This document shows, in pieces, positions 43,262-51,546 of a stretch of 64,000 nt of DNA. The translations under genes were made by a program, and so were the position numbers. Positions within the stretch are counted from its first letter, which is position 1. Every line of letters begins with the position of its first letter. The DNA comes from Mycolicibacterium sp. P1-18 (lineage in GTDB: Bacteria; Actinomycetota; Actinomycetes; Mycobacteriales; Mycobacteriaceae). Where the stretch lies: positions 62,001-126,000 of the forward strand of contig NZ_NPKR01000012.1 of NCBI RefSeq assembly GCF_008329535.1, read 5' to 3'. The notes under the pieces were generated by a model. It did not search any database, was not told the origin of the DNA, and saw nothing but the letters and a program-made list of their open reading frames with translations.

Positions 43262-44148
43262 CCTCGATCGTGCAGCATCGGGTCTGGACCGGAGACGGCA
43301 TTACCCTGGCCGCGGATCACTACCCCCACGACGGCGATCGTCCCGTCGTGCTGCTCCTGCACGGCGGCGGTCAGAACCGGCACGCGTGGAGCACCTCGGC
43401 ACGGCGGCTCCATTCGAGCGGTTACTCCGTGGTGGCCTATGACACCCGCGGTCACGGCGACAGCGACTGGGATCCGGCCGGGCGCTACGACGTCGAGCGA
43501 CTCGCCACCGACCTACTTGCCGTCCGTGACCACTTCAGCGCCGACGCCCCGCCAGCCGTCGTCGGCGCATCGCTGGGGGGAATGACCGCCCTGGGCGCGC
43601 ACCTGCTCGCATCCGGGGCGTCGTGGGCGGCGGTGATCCTGGTCGACGTCACCCCGCGGTTGGAGTTCGAGGGTGCCCGTCGTGTCGTGACGTTCATGGC
43701 CGCCCACCCCGACGGCTTCGCCACCCTCGACGAGGCCGCCGAGGTGATCGCCGCCTACAACCCGCATCGCGCGCGCCCCGACAACCTCGACGGCCTGCAC
43801 AAGGTGCTTCGGCAGCGTCCCGACGGTCGCTGGGTGTGGCGATGGGACCCGGCGTTCGTCCACTCCAACTTCGACTTCCTGCGCGACGGCGCGGCCGCGG
43901 GCACCGAGCAGTTCGACGCGATCAGCCACTTGCTGATTGACGGAGCCCGACGCGTCACCGCCCCAACACTTCTCGTCCGCGGGCTGCTGTCCGACGTGGT
44001 CTCCCAGGCCACCGTCGAGGAGTTCACCCAACTGGTCCCCCACGCCGAAACCGTCGACGTGTCCGGCACCGGTCACATGATCGCCGGGGACGACAACGAC
44101 GCCTTCACCGCAGCGGTCACCGACTTCCTCGACCGCTGCACTCTCTAG
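43258..44148 (+). CDS. Alpha/beta hydrolase
   Basis: GTG 43258 overlaps the thioesterase stop. 296 residues: oxyanion motif LLLHGGGQNRHAWS, then VVAYDTRGHGDSDW, nucleophile elbow VGASLGGMTALG and the late histidine in VDVSGTGHMIAGDD. This last gene of the operon resembles esterase/epoxide-hydrolase-like or peroxidase-like hydrolases; no specific substrate can be assigned. Confidence 0.75.
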   Translation: MTSIVQHRVWTGDGITLAADHYPHDGDRPVVLLLHGGGQNRHAWSTSARRLHSSGYSVVAYDTRGHGDSDWDPAGRYDVERLATDLLAVRDHFSADAPPAVVGASLGGMTALGAHLLASGASWAAVILVDVTPRLEFEGARRVVTFMAAHPDGFATLDEAAEVIAAYNPHRARPDNLDGLHKVLRQRPDGRWVWRWDPAFVHSNFDFLRDGAAAGTEQFDAISHLLIDGARRVTAPTLLVRGLLSDVVSQATVEEFTQLVPHAETVDVSGTGHMIAGDDNDAFTAAVTDFLDRCTL

Positions 44149-44380
44149 ACCGCGCCACTGCACCGCTCGGGCACGCTGCCCACGCCGCGGCGACGCGGCC
44201 AGTTCGGTGACGTGTTCAGTCTGTAGAGTTTCTGCGCCGTCGGCTGGCTACGTGTCCAAAATCGGTGCCGCATTTCCTATTTCGCCGCGAATCACTCATC
44301 CGACATGTCGAGCGGTGGTGGACTACCACCACTACGTCAGCTTCGAGAAGCTCTTCCACGCGACAGTTCCCGGCCCGCTG

Positions 44381-44779
44381 TCAGCAGCCGAGTTCCCCTC
44401 CGGCGGCGACGATGATCTCAACGGCGGCCGGTACTGATATCGCCAAGTCCTTCGAGACCATCTCAATGGCGTCAGAGGATGGATGTCCGCTGTGGGTCAG
44501 CTGACATACCTTGTAGCCCTCGGTGAGCAGTTGTTGAGCTGTCAGATACGCCAACCTGCTCTGAAGTCGCTGGAGGTAGCCGGCCTCATCGGCGACCGCA
44601 GTGGGCGCGGTCGCGACCCCGATGCCCACAGCGATGGCCAGCAGGGCTACATGGACGGCTCGTGGACCCCGGTTCCGCCGCAGAGACGTCCGCGTCGACC
44701 CCACACGGACATCGCCTGCTGCGGTAGGTCGGGACGAGTAGGCGCAGGCAACGCGGTCGTTCATGAGGTCCGTTTTCAT
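44381..44779 (-). CDS. Secreted DUF732-family protein
   Basis: ATG 44779 overlaps the MmpL stop. 132 residues, with a hydrophobic export segment (VHVALLAIAVGIGVATAPTA, then VADEA as probable cleavage region) and a DUF732 core, YLQRLQSRLAYLTAQQLLTE, ending near VCQ and GGELGC; the two cysteines may form a disulfide. DUF732 proteins are small secreted mycobacterial proteins often found with membrane transporters. Confidence 0.7.
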   Translation of the reverse strand: MKTDLMNDRVACAYSSRPTAAGDVRVGSTRTSLRRNRGPRAVHVALLAIAVGIGVATAPTAVADEAGYLQRLQSRLAYLTAQQLLTEGYKVCQLTHSGHPSSDAIEMVSKDLAISVPAAVEIIVAAGGELGC

Positions 44780-47700
44780 GGGGCGGTGGGGCGGTGGGGC
44801 CACCAGCTGGCCTCGCGGAGCAGGACGGCAATGGCGGGGACGGTGAGGGTGCGCACGACGAAGGTGTCCAGCAGCAGACCGCAGCCGATGATGAATCCGG
44901 CCTGGATCATGATGGCGATGGAGCCGACCATCAGGCCCAACATGCTGACCGCGAAGATGATGCCGGCCGAGGTGATCACCGACCCGGTGCTGGCCACGGT
45001 GCGTAGGACCCCGACGCGGATGTTGCGGGTGGATTCCTCCTTGAGCCGCGACACCAGGAGCATGTTGTAGTCGGCGCCCACCGCGACCAGGATGATGAAC
45101 GCCAATAGCGGTACGGGCCAAGCGATTTCACCACCGAGTCCCCACTGGAAGACCAAGACTCCGATGCCCAGCGAGGCAGTGTAGTTGAGCACCACGGTGC
45201 CCAGCAGGTAGAGCGGGGCGAGCAGTGCGCGCAGCAGCAGCACCAGGATCAGGCCCACGATGAGCAGGGTGGAGGCGGCCAGCTGGATGAAGTCGGCGGT
45301 CAGGAGGCGCTGAATGTCGGAGTTGACCGCCGGGAACCCGGCAACCGAGATACGGGCTTGCGCCAGGGAGGTGTTGGGTCTGGCTGCCCCGGCGACGGCG
45401 ACCATCTGGTGGGACAAGTCCATGGCCTCGGCGCTGTAGGGGTCGTTGCTGGATTCGACGAGGAATCGGGCGGTCTTGCCGTCGCGGGAGAGGAACTGTT
45501 TGGCGACGTCGGCGAACTGGCGGTTCTCGAAGGCGTTGGGGGGCAGGAAGAAGCCGCTGGAGGTGTCGGAGCCGGTGCTGGCGCGCGCCGAGTTCTGCAG
45601 CTGGGTGGCGATCTGGCTCATCCCGCTGAGCATTTCGATGTTGCTGTCGGCCAGGGTGTGCACGCCGGTGGCCAGGGCTTGGGCGCCCGAGGCGAGTTGG
45701 CCGATGCCGTCTTGGAGTCGGCGGACGTTGCCGGCCAGGTTGGCGGGGTCACCGAGCGCGCCGAACGCCTTGTCCAGCGAGGTGACTGCGGTCTGGACGT
45801 CGGCCAGGGTATCGGCCACGGATGCGTTCTGGCCGACGGTGTCGCCGAGCCCGGCGACCTGTGTGAAGAACCCGGCGTTGCGTAGCGTCGTGAGGACTTG
45901 GACTTGGTCGCGGATTTGTGCGCATTGCGGTGTGGTCGCGCACCACGGCGAGGTGTTCAGGGCGCCCACCAGGGGGTCGATCGTGGCGATGGCGCCGTCG
46001 GCCTGTTCGGCGAGTGGGCGCAGTCCAGGGCCAGAACGCAGGGCCTGGTCGACGGCAGGTGCGGTGGCCGAGAGTTGCTTCAACAGGGGCCGGAACTGGT
46101 CCACCTGTTGTCCGGCGGTCTGGGCCTGGTCGAGAATTCCCGTCAGTGGCGTCAGGGCGGTCCGCAGCGTGGTGTCGAGTTGGGCGAGGCCGCCGGCGAG
46201 TTGGTCCGCGCCGCCGGTGAGCTTGGCCAGGTCGTCCTTGCGGGCGTTGCCGTCGTCCACCGCGCCGGCCATCTTGTCGCCGATTTGTCCGTTCTGCCAA
46301 CCAAGTTGGGCTTGCTCCAGGCGTGTTCCCGCGGGGCGGGTGACCCCGGAGACCTTCGTCACCCCTGGGACTTGCGCGATGCGCGACGCCATCTCGTCGA
46401 GGTCGGCCAGCCCCTTGCCGGTGCGCATGTCAGTGGGGGACTCCACGACGAGGAATTCGGAGATGACGACGTCCTTGCGAAAGTGCCGGTCCAACAGCTG
46501 GTACCCCTGGTTGCTGGCGGTGGTGTCGGGTTGTCCTTTGCGGTCGTCGTAGCTCAACGTGATCGTCGTGGCGACCGCTGAGAAAGCCAGCAGGATGACC
46601 AGGCTGACGAGCAGCAGCGGGACTGGCTTGCGCACTACGGCCACGGCTACCGAGTTCCAGTAGCGGCGCGTGCGGTCGGACTTGGGTTCGCCGATACCGC
46701 GTTTCGCGGCCAGGGACAGCACCGGCGGCAACAGTGTCACGGTCGCCACGAAGCCGACCAGCACCGCCACCGCGCAGGCCGGTCCCATCCCGGCGAACAC
46801 GCTCAAGTTGGCGAACACCATCGCGGCGAACGCCAACGCGACCGTGGCGGCCGAGGCCAAGATGACGCGACCGATGCTGGCGGTCGCGTGCTCCACCGCC
46901 TGATCGGGGGCGACCTGCGCCCGGCGCTGTTCGTGGTAACGGCTGATGAGAAAGACGGTGTAATCGGTGCCGGCGCCTAACAGGATCGCCGTCATGAAGG
47001 CCACGGTGAACTGCGACACCGGCATACCCAACTCACCCAGCGCGGAGAGCACCCCCCGCCCCACAGCCAGACTGAGGCCGATCACCAGCAGTGGCAACAG
47101 CGCGGTGAACACCGACCGGTAGACGATGAGCAGGATCAACGCGATCAAACCCGCGGTGGCGATGGAGATGAACAGCAGATCGTGTTCGGCCTCGGCGATC
47201 TGATCGCTGAACGTCGACGGCGGACCGGTCACCCGCACCGTCGTCGACGAACCGTCGAACACCTGGGCGACTATGGCGCGGACCGCGGTAACCGACTCGG
47301 CGGCAGCGGGGTCACCGAGCGTGCCGGCCACCCCGACCGGCAGATACCAGGCCTTGCCGTCCTGGCTAAGCGCCTGAGCAGCGGTCACCGGATCGGCCAG
47401 CAGGTCCTGAACCAGCAGCACGTGCTCGGTGTCGGCACGCAACCGCGACACCAGATCGGTATAGCGTTCCCGCGCCGACGGCGTCATCCCCTCCGGGTCC
47501 TCCATCGCCACGAACAACATGGTCTTGGAGCCCTGCTCGCCGAAGGCCTCGCTCATCCGGTCGATGGTCTGAAAGGACGCCACGTCGCGGGGGATCAGCT
47601 GGACGGATTGTTTCTGCACCACCGTTTCCAGTTGCGGGAACAGCAGGGCCAGGACCACCGCCAGTCCGACCCAGGCGCCGATCACCAACGCCTTGTGTCG

Positions 47701-47832
47701 CACGGTGAATCGGGCCAACGCGCCGAGGCGCTCGCTGTACTCCCCGGAGGTCTTGGCAGCCGAAATGGTGCGTTCACGCACCCGGGTGGCGGCGGCGTCG
47801 GGCGGGTCCGCGTCGTGGCCGTCGACGCTCAA
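44776..47832 (-). CDS. MmpL-family RND transporter
   Basis: 1018 residues with the MMPL architecture: helix 1 (VIGAWVGLAVVLALLFPQLE), a periplasmic domain, helices 2-6, with the proton-relay-like AILLGAGTDYTVFLISRYHE, a second larger periplasmic domain with a coiled-coil-like stretch, and helices 8-12, with FIILVAVGADYNMLLVSRLK. Paired GxGTDY and GADYN motifs are the family hallmark. It exports lipids or drugs. It overlaps both neighbours by 4 nt in a three-gene operon behind a TetR operator. Confidence 0.9.
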   Translation of the reverse strand: MSVDGHDADPPDAAATRVRERTISAAKTSGEYSERLGALARFTVRHKALVIGAWVGLAVVLALLFPQLETVVQKQSVQLIPRDVASFQTIDRMSEAFGEQGSKTMLFVAMEDPEGMTPSARERYTDLVSRLRADTEHVLLVQDLLADPVTAAQALSQDGKAWYLPVGVAGTLGDPAAAESVTAVRAIVAQVFDGSSTTVRVTGPPSTFSDQIAEAEHDLLFISIATAGLIALILLIVYRSVFTALLPLLVIGLSLAVGRGVLSALGELGMPVSQFTVAFMTAILLGAGTDYTVFLISRYHEQRRAQVAPDQAVEHATASIGRVILASAATVALAFAAMVFANLSVFAGMGPACAVAVLVGFVATVTLLPPVLSLAAKRGIGEPKSDRTRRYWNSVAVAVVRKPVPLLLVSLVILLAFSAVATTITLSYDDRKGQPDTTASNQGYQLLDRHFRKDVVISEFLVVESPTDMRTGKGLADLDEMASRIAQVPGVTKVSGVTRPAGTRLEQAQLGWQNGQIGDKMAGAVDDGNARKDDLAKLTGGADQLAGGLAQLDTTLRTALTPLTGILDQAQTAGQQVDQFRPLLKQLSATAPAVDQALRSGPGLRPLAEQADGAIATIDPLVGALNTSPWCATTPQCAQIRDQVQVLTTLRNAGFFTQVAGLGDTVGQNASVADTLADVQTAVTSLDKAFGALGDPANLAGNVRRLQDGIGQLASGAQALATGVHTLADSNIEMLSGMSQIATQLQNSARASTGSDTSSGFFLPPNAFENRQFADVAKQFLSRDGKTARFLVESSNDPYSAEAMDLSHQMVAVAGAARPNTSLAQARISVAGFPAVNSDIQRLLTADFIQLAASTLLIVGLILVLLLRALLAPLYLLGTVVLNYTASLGIGVLVFQWGLGGEIAWPVPLLAFIILVAVGADYNMLLVSRLKEESTRNIRVGVLRTVASTGSVITSAGIIFAVSMLGLMVGSIAIMIQAGFIIGCGLLLDTFVVRTLTVPAIAVLLREASWWPHRPTAP

Positions 47833-48263
47833 GGGCGCACCGCAGGGCGCTCGGAAACCAGGTCATCCTCGGGCATGTCGTGGCGCACGACGCGGACCCG
47901 GCCACCGGGTAGACAAGCCATGTAACCGTGGCGCTTGCCGTACAACTCCCACGCCGCGAAGCACTCGTCGGCGGCCACGGTGAAGCCGTAGCCGTTGGAG
48001 AACTCGACGTGCAGAGTGCCGTCGTCCTCGCAGGTGGCGAGCGTGCAGACGCTACCGGCGAAGTTCAACAACGGGCGCTGGTGATTCGGTACGTCGTTCG
48101 GGTCGACCATCACGTCTTCGGCCGGATGTGCCCCCACCGCAGGAAGCGACAAGCGCAGGGGTCGGGTAACGACCAGCTCGTTGTAGTCGGCCATGGTGAG
48201 CACCAGGCCGCCGACCAAGCTGACGCGTTGAACCCCGCAGGCTTGGATCCACTGCGTGATCAC
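47829..48263 (-). CDS. DUF6188-type mycobacterial protein
   Basis: GTG 48263 has GAGAGGGG 4 nt upstream, so the longer frame is rejected. 144 residues: VITQWIQACGVQRVSLVGGL, a beta-rich middle with TRPLRLSLPAVG, and LHVEFSNGYGFTVAADE then CFAAWELYGKRHGYMACLPG, the DUF6188 pattern. It opens the DUF6188-mmpL-DUF732 operon. Function unknown. Confidence 0.65.
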   Translation of the reverse strand: MITQWIQACGVQRVSLVGGLVLTMADYNELVVTRPLRLSLPAVGAHPAEDVMVDPNDVPNHQRPLLNFAGSVCTLATCEDDGTLHVEFSNGYGFTVAADECFAAWELYGKRHGYMACLPGGRVRVVRHDMPEDDLVSERPAVRP

Positions 48264-48292
48264 GAGACCCCTCTCCGCCGATTCGATACTCA

Positions 48293-48331
48293 ACGATACC
48301 ATTGGTATCGCTACGCTACTAACAGTAGCGT
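48293..48331. promoter_or_regulatory. Operator region of the MmpL operon
   Basis: CGATACCATTGGTATCG (48294-48310) is a perfect 17-bp dyad. The overlapping GGTATCGCTACGCTACT (48304-48320) recurs exactly at 49039-49055, between the divergent TetR genes. GCTACTAACAGTAGC adds a further dyad. One TetR probably binds both regions. Confidence 0.65.
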
Positions 48332-48362
48332 TCGCGTTGCGTCGGGGCGGATCGGTTCGGCG

Positions 48363-48956
48363 TTAGCTCTCGTCGCGGACGATCAATGCGATGCTGCGTT
48401 CCAGGCGGAGTGCGACGTCGTCGGCGGAGGTGGCTTGCCGGACCCAGGCGATCAGGCTGGCCAACCAGATGTTGCCGATGAGGGCGGCGACCCGGTGGTG
48501 TCTCGGGCTCGGTTCCCCGCCGGCGATCGCGAGCCCGATCAGGTGCTCGATCGCCGCCTCGGCGTGGTCCACCTCGGCGCTCGCGCTTCCGTCGGCGACG
48601 ACGAACGCGCGGGTCACCGCCTCGGTCAGCGCTGGCCTGGCGCGCCATTCCTGACAGAGGCGAGCATTCAGCTGGCCCACCCGCAGCCGCGGCGACCCCG
48701 CCGTGACGGTCCAATCCCGTTCAGCACCAATACGTTCGAACTCACGGGCCAATACCGCGACCAGCACGCGCGGCTTAGACGGATAGAACCGGTACAGGGT
48801 GCCTACGGCAATCCCGGCGCCTTCGGCGACCGTGCGCATCTTCACCGCGTCGTATCCACCGCCCGTCGCGATCATTGCAGCGCAGTCCAGGATGGTCTCA
48901 CGCTTGCGGGCCGCCTCAGCGAAGCGATCTTCGGTGATCGATCCGGTCGTCGTCAT
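48363..48956 (-). CDS. TetR-family regulator of the MmpL operon
   Basis: ATG 48956 (AAAGG upstream) gives 197 residues; longer frames lack signals. Helix-turn-helix AVKMRTVAEGAGIAVGTLYR followed by FYPSKPRVLVAVL, of the KstR-like class. It is on the same strand as, and 100 bp upstream of, the DUF6188-mmpL-DUF732 operon. Operators lie on both sides of it (48304-48320 and 49039-49055), so it should repress itself and the transporter. Confidence 0.8.
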   Translation of the reverse strand: MTTTGSITEDRFAEAARKRETILDCAAMIATGGGYDAVKMRTVAEGAGIAVGTLYRFYPSKPRVLVAVLAREFERIGAERDWTVTAGSPRLRVGQLNARLCQEWRARPALTEAVTRAFVVADGSASAEVDHAEAAIEHLIGLAIAGGEPSPRHHRVAALIGNIWLASLIAWVRQATSADDVALRLERSIALIVRDES

Positions 48957-49038
48957 CGGAAATCCGTGGCCTTTCGAGGGGCGGGTCGTCGCACGCGCAA
49001 CCGATGTCGGCGCGCCCGCCGTAGGCCGGAGGATGGGC

Positions 49039-49055
49039 GGTATCGCTACGCTACT
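49039..49055. promoter_or_regulatory. Second copy of the 17-bp operator, between divergent TetR genes
   Basis: GGTATCGCTACGCTACT at 49039-49055 is identical to 48304-48320. It is followed by GGTACC at 49059-49064. The site could serve the TetR gene on the left and the one on the right. Confidence 0.65.
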
Positions 49056-49107
49056 GTTGGTACCATAACTGGATGCGAGTCGGAATGGCCGGACAACGGG
49101 TGCGGCG

Positions 49108-49749
49108 TTGAGCCACGCCGCACCGCCCGAGGATGACGACCCCGATCCCCGTCGGGCCCGATCGCGAACACGGCTGCTCGACGCGGCAGCACATCTACTC
49201 AGTACCGGCGGAGTCGAGGCTGTCACGATCGAGGCCGTCACCAAGGCCTCGAAGGTCGCGCGAACCACCCTCTACCGGCATTTCAGCAGTTCCTCCCATC
49301 TTCTCGCCGCCACCTTCGAGCGACTCTTGCCCCAAGTCACCCCGCCGCTTCCGAGCTCGGTTCCCTTACGAGACCAGCTGATCGAACTGCTCACACGTCA
49401 GGCAACCTTGTTCGCCGAGGCGCCCCTTCACCTCACCACCCTCGCCTGGGTCTCACTAGGGCCTTTGTCGCCAGATGGTAAAGACGCGGGCCACACGCAG
49501 TCACTGCGAAAAAGGGTCGTCGACCAATACCGCCAACCGTTCGACACCATCCTGCAGAGCCCCCAAGCGCGCGACGAACTCGACGACTTCGACGTCGAAC
49601 TCGCCATGTGCCAACTCGTCGGACCACTCGCCTTCGCACGCATGACCGGACTCCACACCATGAGCCGGCACCACTGCGAACACATCGTCGATGACTTCCT
49701 GACGGCGCATCAACGCGTTGGCCCCGCGGCGCACGCATCATCCTCGTAG
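49108..49749 (+). CDS. TetR-family regulator
   Basis: 213 residues from TTG 49108; another start cannot be excluded. The helix-turn-helix VEAVTIEAVTKASKVARTTL, then YRHFSSSSHLLAATFE is clear. The C-terminal domain is unlike that of the divergent TetR, so the two are not recent duplicates. The shared intergenic operator suggests cross-regulation. Confidence 0.75.
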   Translation: MSHAAPPEDDDPDPRRARSRTRLLDAAAHLLSTGGVEAVTIEAVTKASKVARTTLYRHFSSSSHLLAATFERLLPQVTPPLPSSVPLRDQLIELLTRQATLFAEAPLHLTTLAWVSLGPLSPDGKDAGHTQSLRKRVVDQYRQPFDTILQSPQARDELDDFDVELAMCQLVGPLAFARMTGLHTMSRHHCEHIVDDFLTAHQRVGPAAHASSS

Positions 49750-50032
49750 AGGAAGAAAGCATGGTGAAATTCGATAACCAGAAACTCCTCGAGTAGCGCC
49801 CACGTCCGGGTTGACGATGTCCTTCATCGGGACGCCAGTCTTGCCTTGGCCGTCGCGCCGGGGGTCGACGAGTCGTCCATGCGTGTATGGGCGGTACAAA
49901 TGACGCGATCACGGCCGACGGTGCGGGCTGGCCCATGGATCGCCGCAACTCGACGAGATCCTTCTGAATCTGCTCGGCGACCACCTGCAGCCGACGTCTT
50001 ACACGTTCGCCTTGCGTAGGCTGGACCCTGAT
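49750..50032. other. Gap before the cargo ligase
   Basis: About 280 bp with no full gene. An 11-codon frame starting ATG 49761 (MVKFDNQKLLE) ends at 49796. On the minus strand a protein-like stretch, RRRLQVVAEQIQKDLVELRR, lies near 49930-50000, possibly the remnant of an interrupted gene. Neither is called. Confidence 0.35.
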
Positions 50033-51007
50033 ATGACGCTTCACGGCCAGGATGTCCTGCACCGACTACCACCAGCGCCGATGCTGGCGACGGCTGGTCC
50101 GCCGCCCGGTGGAGACGGCTGGGTCGTCGAGCCGAAGTTTGACGGGGCGCGGTGTATCGCTCGCGTTGACTCTGGCCGGGCGGAGCTATTCAGTCGGCAG
50201 GCCACGAATTTGTCATTGTTTTTTCCTGAGGTGGCGACGGGATGCTCGACTCTCGGCCAACGTGACGCCCTGCTGGATGGCGAGATCATCGTCTTGGACG
50301 CCGGCACGCGGCCCAACTTTCAACTGCTACAACGTCGACTGAGTAGTCCGAGGCCGCGCGCCACGCTGCAGCGTCGTCTTCCCGCGCGTCTTCTCGTCTT
50401 CGATGTGCTCCACCTCGATGGACAGGACTTGACGCACCAGCCTTACCGTGTGCGTCGGAACATCCTCGAAGGACTCGGCCTCGATCGGCTGGCTCCCGAG
50501 CTAGCGACCTCACCGGCTTGGTTCGGTCTCGATGGACGCGACGTCCTGCGTGCCATGGTGAGCGCCGGGATGGAAGGCGTTGTCTGCAAGGCCATTGATT
50601 CCCAGTATCAGGTTGGCCGGCGCAGCCGGCAGTGGGTCAAGACGCCCTACCGTTGTAGCGGTCAGTTCGTAGTCGGTGGTTTCGTTGCCTCGAGCGAGAC
50701 CTCAGTCGGTGCCGTCCTGGTCGGTGCGTATGACGCGGCTGGCGATCTTTCCTACTGCGGCACCGTCAGTGTCGGTTTCAGCCATCGCGCACGCCGAAGT
50801 TTGTACCTAGGCCTGTCGAGCATCGAGCGAGGCACCTCACCGTTTAGCACCGCCAGTCTTGTGGAGCGCGGCGGACGGGTGCGTTGGGTCCACCCTCGCG
50901 TGGTGGGTCGGATCGAGTACCGCGAGTTCACCGGGAGACTTCGTCACCCCGCGTGGAAGGGTGTCCTGAACGTCGACGCGTTCACCGTTCGCCTACCGGA
51001 CTGCTAA
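50033..51007 (+). CDS. Complete ATP-dependent DNA ligase carried by the element
   Basis: From ATG 50033 (or TTG 50012), 324 residues. Motif I is EPKFDGAR with the AMP-accepting Lys35; motif III-like DALLDGEIIVLDA, motif IV AGMEGVVCK and motif V QWVKTPY follow, then an OB-fold domain to RLRHPAWKGVLNVDAFTV. Size and motifs match the small LigC/LigD-type ligases. It is a different sequence from the split ligase. It converges with tnpC, 14 bp away. At the position where the other ligase is split it reads FSRQATNLSLFFPEV. Confidence 0.82.
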   Translation: MTLHGQDVLHRLPPAPMLATAGPPPGGDGWVVEPKFDGARCIARVDSGRAELFSRQATNLSLFFPEVATGCSTLGQRDALLDGEIIVLDAGTRPNFQLLQRRLSSPRPRATLQRRLPARLLVFDVLHLDGQDLTHQPYRVRRNILEGLGLDRLAPELATSPAWFGLDGRDVLRAMVSAGMEGVVCKAIDSQYQVGRRSRQWVKTPYRCSGQFVVGGFVASSETSVGAVLVGAYDAAGDLSYCGTVSVGFSHRARRSLYLGLSSIERGTSPFSTASLVERGGRVRWVHPRVVGRIEYREFTGRLRHPAWKGVLNVDAFTVRLPDC

Positions 51008-51021
51008 CGGCAGTCCGAGCC

Positions 51022-51546
51022 TCACTGCGTTTTGTTGAGCGCGGTGATTAGCTCTCTGTTGGCGGCGCGGGCGGCATCGAGTTCTGCTTCGCGCTGTTCC
51101 AGTTGGCGTTGCAAAGCAACGTTGCGTTGTTCGAGTCCGGTGACTTGTCGTTGAAGCTCGTCGATGTCTGGTGCTGCGCCGAGGCCTGATTCGAGCCATG
51201 CCTGCTGGCCGAGGGTCTCGGACAGCTTGCGTTCCAGCTGCCGATTCTGGGCGGCCATCCGTGCGATGCGTTGTTGGGCGTTGACTAGGTCGGCCCGTAG
51301 TGATGCGTTTGTCACTGACACCCCGGACTGCTCGGGCGTCGGTGTGGCTTGGGAGGTATGGATGTTGGCGAGAAGATCGGGGTGCCGGTAGAGGAAGCTT
51401 CGGTCGACACCGGCTGCGCGGGCGATGGACGCGACGCTGACGGCGTGGCCTTGGTCCCGGGCGCGGTCCAGTGCTTTTTTGACGCGTTCACGGCGGCGGT
51501 GTGAATCAGCCCGGCGGCCGGTGATTAGCGCTTCGGTCATCGTCAA
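51022..51546 (-). CDS. tnpC: TnpC-like accessory protein of the recombinase operon
   Basis: 174 residues, starting 4 nt inside tnpB. A basic region and helix-turn-helix (RRRERVKKALDRARDQGHAV, then SVASIARAAGVDRSFLYRHP) are followed by an uninterrupted coiled coil of about 110 residues (LRADLVNAQQRIARMAAQNR onward). This is the design of Tn554 TnpC-like proteins, which influence the orientation and efficiency of transposition. Confidence 0.75.
   Translation of the reverse strand: MTMTEALITGRRADSHRRRERVKKALDRARDQGHAVSVASIARAAGVDRSFLYRHPDLLANIHTSQATPTPEQSGVSVTNASLRADLVNAQQRIARMAAQNRQLERKLSETLGQQAWLESGLGAAPDIDELQRQVTGLEQRNVALQRQLEQREAELDAARAANRELITALNKTQ

Noticed and set aside
49761..49796. 11-codon frame MVKFDNQKLLE as a small gene
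   Set aside because: Too short to support without expression data, with no conserved context.
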